This document shows positions 60,994 to 64,000 of a stretch of DNA of 64,000 bases, piece by piece (within the stretch, counting starts at the first letter, position 1; each line of letters starts with the position of its first letter). Both the position numbers and the translations under genes were made by a program. Origin of the DNA: JAHECW01 sp964641415 (lineage in GTDB: Bacteria > Acidobacteriota > Thermoanaerobaculia > Thermoanaerobaculales > Sulfomarinibacteraceae); assembly GCA_964641415.1 (NCBI GenBank), contig CAZXMW010000002.1, forward strand, positions 62,001 to 126,000, written 5' to 3'. Below the pieces are notes generated by a model. The model did not search any database. It was not told where the DNA came from and saw only the letters and a program-made list of their open reading frames with translations.

Positions 60994-63015
60994 TCAATTC
61001 GCCTGCGGCACCTGACATGGCTCGGGTTGCCAGGCGGCGCCGTTCCAGTAGGTGACGGTGAACTCGCCGGGCTCGGCGCGTGCGGGATCGATCCCACGCT
61101 CTTTGAGCGGACTGATGATCCACACTCGATCGTCCAAACTGAGATCCCGATCGAAAACAAACGACCTGAGAAACGACTGCTTCGCGGCGGCCTTCCAGAA
61201 CACCCGGTCGGTTTGAACGACGAGAAACCGAACGCCGCTGAACTCGGCGACCTCGGCGATCGCCGCGAAGCGCCACGGCGTTTCGGGTGGAACGAACCGC
61301 TGGTTGACCATGGAGATATACACGACCTCCATTCCCGGCGGCACCCGAGGCGCCATCGTGCGCCCGGGTCCGAACAGATCGAGGACCTGGTTCGTCACCG
61401 ACCAGTCGGCCTCCACCGCGAAGACCACAGGCGAGCTCTCGTTGCCGACGTTCTGCTCGTGGAAGTTGTTGGTTCCGGCGGCGTAGATCTCGGGTCGGCC
61501 ATCCCGGTCGCGATCGGCCGTCCGGACGTTGGCCAGCTGACCCGGGTGCAGGACCCGCAGGACCTCCTGGCCATCGGGTCTGAAGACCCGAACCTCGCCG
61601 AGATAGTAGGGACGCGAGTTGGCGACGACGACGATCTCGGACCGGCCTTCCCCGGACAGATCGGCACATTCGATGTCGGCGGGAGCGAAGCTGTCGAACA
61701 CCTGGTCCTCGTACACGACCTTGTGATGGAGATTCCACGATGCGGCGAGCTCGGACCCGCCGTCGGCGAGCCGGCGGTGGATCTCGATCTGCTTCGCCGC
61801 CAGAAGATCGCGGTCGGCGAAGACGATGTCCCGCCGCCCGTCGCCGTCCACGTCGGCGAACGCGACACGACGGTTCCGAAAAAGCCGCTCCTTTTCGACG
61901 TTACGCGGCGCGTTCGACGTCAACTTCCGGACCAATCTGCCGTCGCCGTCGGTGACGGTGACCACCGTGCCGGTGTCGAAGTCCTCGACGGTCGCCATGA
62001 GCTCGTTCGCCACCGGATCGTCGGCGGGATCCGGCGGCCCCCCGACGAGCTCGCGACCAGCGAGAGCCGCCCCAACCACGGCCAGCAGGACCGCTGCCGC
62101 GGCTGCCGACCAGCCGAGATGCCGGCGGGTCGGCCGCCAGGCGAATCTGCCTCTCTCGAACGCCCGCGACACGTCGGCGGCGGTGGGCCGGAGGCCGGGG
62201 TCCGGGTCGAGCATCCGGCCGAGCAGGCGCTCGAGCCAACGCGGCGCGGAGGGCCGAAGTCGGCGCACGCCGCGGGGCCGCTGCTTCTGGCGCGCCATCA
62301 GCGTGTCGATGGCCGTCGTCTTGGCGAGGGGAACCTCACCGGTCAGGCACTGGTACAGCGTCAGCCCGAGGGCGTAGACATCCGACTCGGCCACCAGCTC
62401 GCCGCTGCGCGCCATCTCCGGCGCCATGTAGGTCGGGGTCCCCACCACCATCCGGCTCTCGGTCACCGTGGCGCCCGGGGCGACCGGCCGGGCGAGCCCC
62501 ATGTCGCACAGCTTCGCCGCGCCCCGCGGGTCGATCACGATGTTGCCCGGCTTGACATCGCGGTGGACGAGCCCCTGAACGTGCAGGTGGTCGAGCGCGT
62601 CCGCGATCTGACGCCCGATCCGCACGACATCGTCGACGACGAGCGAACCGCGCTCGGCGAGGGCGTCCCGGAGGCTCGGCCCGTCGACCAGCTCCATGGT
62701 GAGAAAGAGCAGACCGTCGGCCTCGTGAACCTCGTGGACACAGACCAGGTTCGGATGGCCGGATCGCGAGGCGCGGATCTCCCGCCGCAGGCGCTCGCGG
62801 TTGGCCGGGTCGCGCATGGACGCATCGAGCACCTTGACCGCCACCCGGTCGCCGACCCTGGTGTCCAGGGCCGACCAGACCACGCCCGTGCCTCCCTGCC
62901 CGAGCCGGTCCTGCAGCACGAACCTCGAGGCCAGGAGATCACCGGCTGCCACCGCCGACCGTGAGCTGAAATCCTCCGGCACCGAGTCGATGGTCGGTTC
63001 GTGGTCGTTCGTCAC
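60994..63015 (-). CDS. Ser/Thr protein kinase with extracytoplasmic FG-GAP-like region
   Basis: A 673-residue paralogue of the kinase at 42474. Kinase domain: RLGQGGTGVVWSAL, K61 in VAVKVL, HRDVKPGN (151-158), DMG (171-173) in place of DFG, GTPTYMAPEMA. One hydrophobic segment follows (about 305-325). The outer part contains FG-GAP/integrin-like repeats: FADVDGDGRRDIVFADRD, DLSGEGRSEIVVVA and RDRDGRPEIYAAG, each with a calcium-loop look. It ends with a unique beta-rich part. It may sense an outside ligand and phosphorylate FHA-domain proteins such as the regulator at 45369; this is inference. The start is GTG at 63015. Confidence 0.88.
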   Translation of the reverse strand: MTNDHEPTIDSVPEDFSSRSAVAAGDLLASRFVLQDRLGQGGTGVVWSALDTRVGDRVAVKVLDASMRDPANRERLRREIRASRSGHPNLVCVHEVHEADGLLFLTMELVDGPSLRDALAERGSLVVDDVVRIGRQIADALDHLHVQGLVHRDVKPGNIVIDPRGAAKLCDMGLARPVAPGATVTESRMVVGTPTYMAPEMARSGELVAESDVYALGLTLYQCLTGEVPLAKTTAIDTLMARQKQRPRGVRRLRPSAPRWLERLLGRMLDPDPGLRPTAADVSRAFERGRFAWRPTRRHLGWSAAAAAVLLAVVGAALAGRELVGGPPDPADDPVANELMATVEDFDTGTVVTVTDGDGRLVRKLTSNAPRNVEKERLFRNRRVAFADVDGDGRRDIVFADRDLLAAKQIEIHRRLADGGSELAASWNLHHKVVYEDQVFDSFAPADIECADLSGEGRSEIVVVANSRPYYLGEVRVFRPDGQEVLRVLHPGQLANVRTADRDRDGRPEIYAAGTNNFHEQNVGNESSPVVFAVEADWSVTNQVLDLFGPGRTMAPRVPPGMEVVYISMVNQRFVPPETPWRFAAIAEVAEFSGVRFLVVQTDRVFWKAAAKQSFLRSFVFDRDLSLDDRVWIISPLKERGIDPARAEPGEFTVTYWNGAAWQPEPCQVPQAN

Positions 63016-63066
63016 GTTCGGCAGCCTACGCCAAACGGCGAGACGGATTCAATGCGGACGGATTTC

Positions 63067-63867
63067 TCACCGACCCGTGCCCGGCACGGGATGCGGCTCG
63101 AAGACGGCGTGGGTGCCGATCGTGATCCGGAGCATCGCGGTTCTCGGTACCGCGGCCACCGGCAGGCTGCCGTTCACGACCCGTTCGAGGCAGCCTCGCG
63201 CCAGCTCGGGACTGTTGTTCTCGGCCGACAGGTGGAGGCCGACAACGCCCTTGAGCTCGGGGCAGCGCAACCGCTCGAGGGCCTCCTCGGTCTGGTGGTT
63301 GCCGAGGTGACCGAGACGCGACGCGATGCGCTGTTTGAGCTGCCACGGGTAGGGGCCGTGGCGAAGCATGTCGGCATCGTGGTTGGTTTCGATGAGCAGC
63401 AGATCGCACGCCGCGAGGCGTTGTTCGAGCAGGTGGGTGAAGGTCCCGGTGTCCGTGCACAGCGCGACCCGGCGCCTGCCGTCGGAGACGACGTAGGCGA
63501 CGGGCTCGGCGGCGTCGTGGCTCGTCGCCACCGGCCGCACCCGCAGCCCGCCGACGGGAATGTCACGGCCGGGCGTGAGCTCGCCGCCGGCCCGTGTCCG
63601 CACCGGCAGCTTCGACCAGGTCCCCCGAGTCGCCCACAACGGCGCCGGGTGATGGCGACGCAGAAAAACCTCGAGGCCGCGGATGTGGTCCGAGTGCTCA
63701 TGGGTGAGGAGCACCGCATCGACCTCACGCGGGTCGCATCCGAAGACCGCCAGGCGCTTGGTGATCTGGAGCGCCGACACACCGGCGTCGATGAGCACCG
63801 CGGTGTCGCCGGAGCGCACCAGGGTCGAGTTGCCCGACGAGCCGGAGGCGAGGATGAAGACCTCCAC
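63067..63867 (-). CDS. MBL-fold hydrolase, YycJ/WalJ type
   Basis: A 266-residue metallo-beta-lactamase-fold protein. It begins ASGSSGNSTLVRSGDTAVLIDAG, a hallmark of the YycJ group. Metal ligands: THEHSDHIRG (HxHxDH), ATSHDAAEP (His), CTDTG (Asp) and LHLSAENNSPE (final His). Members are thought to be DNA 5'-exonucleases acting in repair. The gene lies between dut and a kinase, 51 bp from the latter. The start is the ATG at 63867, just after the dut stop codon. Confidence 0.88.
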   Translation of the reverse strand: MEVFILASGSSGNSTLVRSGDTAVLIDAGVSALQITKRLAVFGCDPREVDAVLLTHEHSDHIRGLEVFLRRHHPAPLWATRGTWSKLPVRTRAGGELTPGRDIPVGGLRVRPVATSHDAAEPVAYVVSDGRRRVALCTDTGTFTHLLEQRLAACDLLLIETNHDADMLRHGPYPWQLKQRIASRLGHLGNHQTEEALERLRCPELKGVVGLHLSAENNSPELARGCLERVVNGSLPVAAVPRTAMLRITIGTHAVFEPHPVPGTGR

Positions 63868-63872
63868 CGCGG

Positions 63873-64000
63873 CTATCGCCCCGTCGACCCGAACCCGCCG
63901 GCGCCGCGGCTCGTCTCGGCCACCTCGTCGGTTTCGACAAACGACGATTGGCGGGCCGGGGCCAGCACGAGCTGCGCTACGCGGTCGCCGCGATGGACGG
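63873..64000 (-). CDS. dut: dUTP diphosphatase, C-terminal end only
   Basis: The last 42 codons of dUTPase, entering from the right edge. It contains HRGDRVAQLVLAP (motif IV) and RGAGGFGSTGR (motif V, the flexible P-loop-like tail). It removes dUTP and supplies dUMP for thymidylate. The stop codon is at 63873-63875, 5 bp before the start of the YycJ-like gene, so the two probably share an mRNA. Confidence 0.92.
   Translation of the reverse strand, partial: VHRGDRVAQLVLAPARQSSFVETDEVAETSRGAGGFGSTGR

Overview
The window looks like one contiguous piece of a chromosome from a GC-rich, Gram-negative bacterium. It carries a predicted outer-membrane barrel protein, lipoprotein signals and many Ser/Thr kinases. 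The mix of large secreted peptidases, FG-GAP-type kinases, a DUF2232-rplI operon and oxygen-sensitive 2-oxoacid oxidoreductases suggests Acidobacteriota (Thermoanaerobaculia/Holophagae-like) or a relative. That placement is inference; no rRNA, tRNA or CRISPR array was seen.

Layout. 1-22 kb is housekeeping and signalling: NAD synthase (cut by the left edge), a PknB-type kinase, a membrane Zn-protease, alkaline phosphatase, serine acetyltransferase, a PDZ/SpoIIE phosphatase, a giant M1-M28-PDZ peptidase, NfuA, a sulfatase-fold lipoprotein, the tyrosine catabolism pair HPPD and homogentisate dioxygenase, a glycosyltransferase and a GNAT enzyme. 22-25.7 kb holds an outer-membrane protein, then a toxin-antitoxin cluster (MntA/HepT, a PIN-domain remnant, MazEF) mixed with gene debris. 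25.9-39.5 kb is one long minus-strand cluster: a MarR-type regulator, KorDABC, a double-module HdrA, MvhD, a HdrD-like protein, HdrA fused to MvhD, a zinc ribbon, HdrC and HdrB. 39.7-42.4 kb is a second 2-oxoacid:ferredoxin oxidoreductase with a perfect CRP-type palindrome upstream. 42.5-52.5 kb carries a kinase, an FHA/AAA+ regulator, a small island with VapBC and a reverse-transcriptase-like remnant between 58-bp direct repeats, an SDR, an M49-like peptidase and a methyltransferase. 52.5-64 kb is conserved core: rpsF-rpsR-DUF2232-rplI, purM, purL, another kinase, a YycJ-like hydrolase and the 3' end of dut.

Main observations. Both hdrA genes are interrupted by an in-frame TGA at the same place, turning a CxxC into CxxU. 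In both, a small hairpin with a GGUC loop follows 20-21 nt downstream, as expected for a bacterial SECIS. I read both as selenoproteins of an electron-bifurcating (or confurcating) Hdr system tied to ferredoxin reduced by Kor. The second observation is that nearly every spacer holds an inverted repeat whose arms are degenerate 6-7 nt tandem repeats. The arm sequence differs from copy to copy, but several copies share a TGCGATG-like core near the loop, and some run into the 3' ends of neighbouring genes. These elements are not explained by the genes around them.
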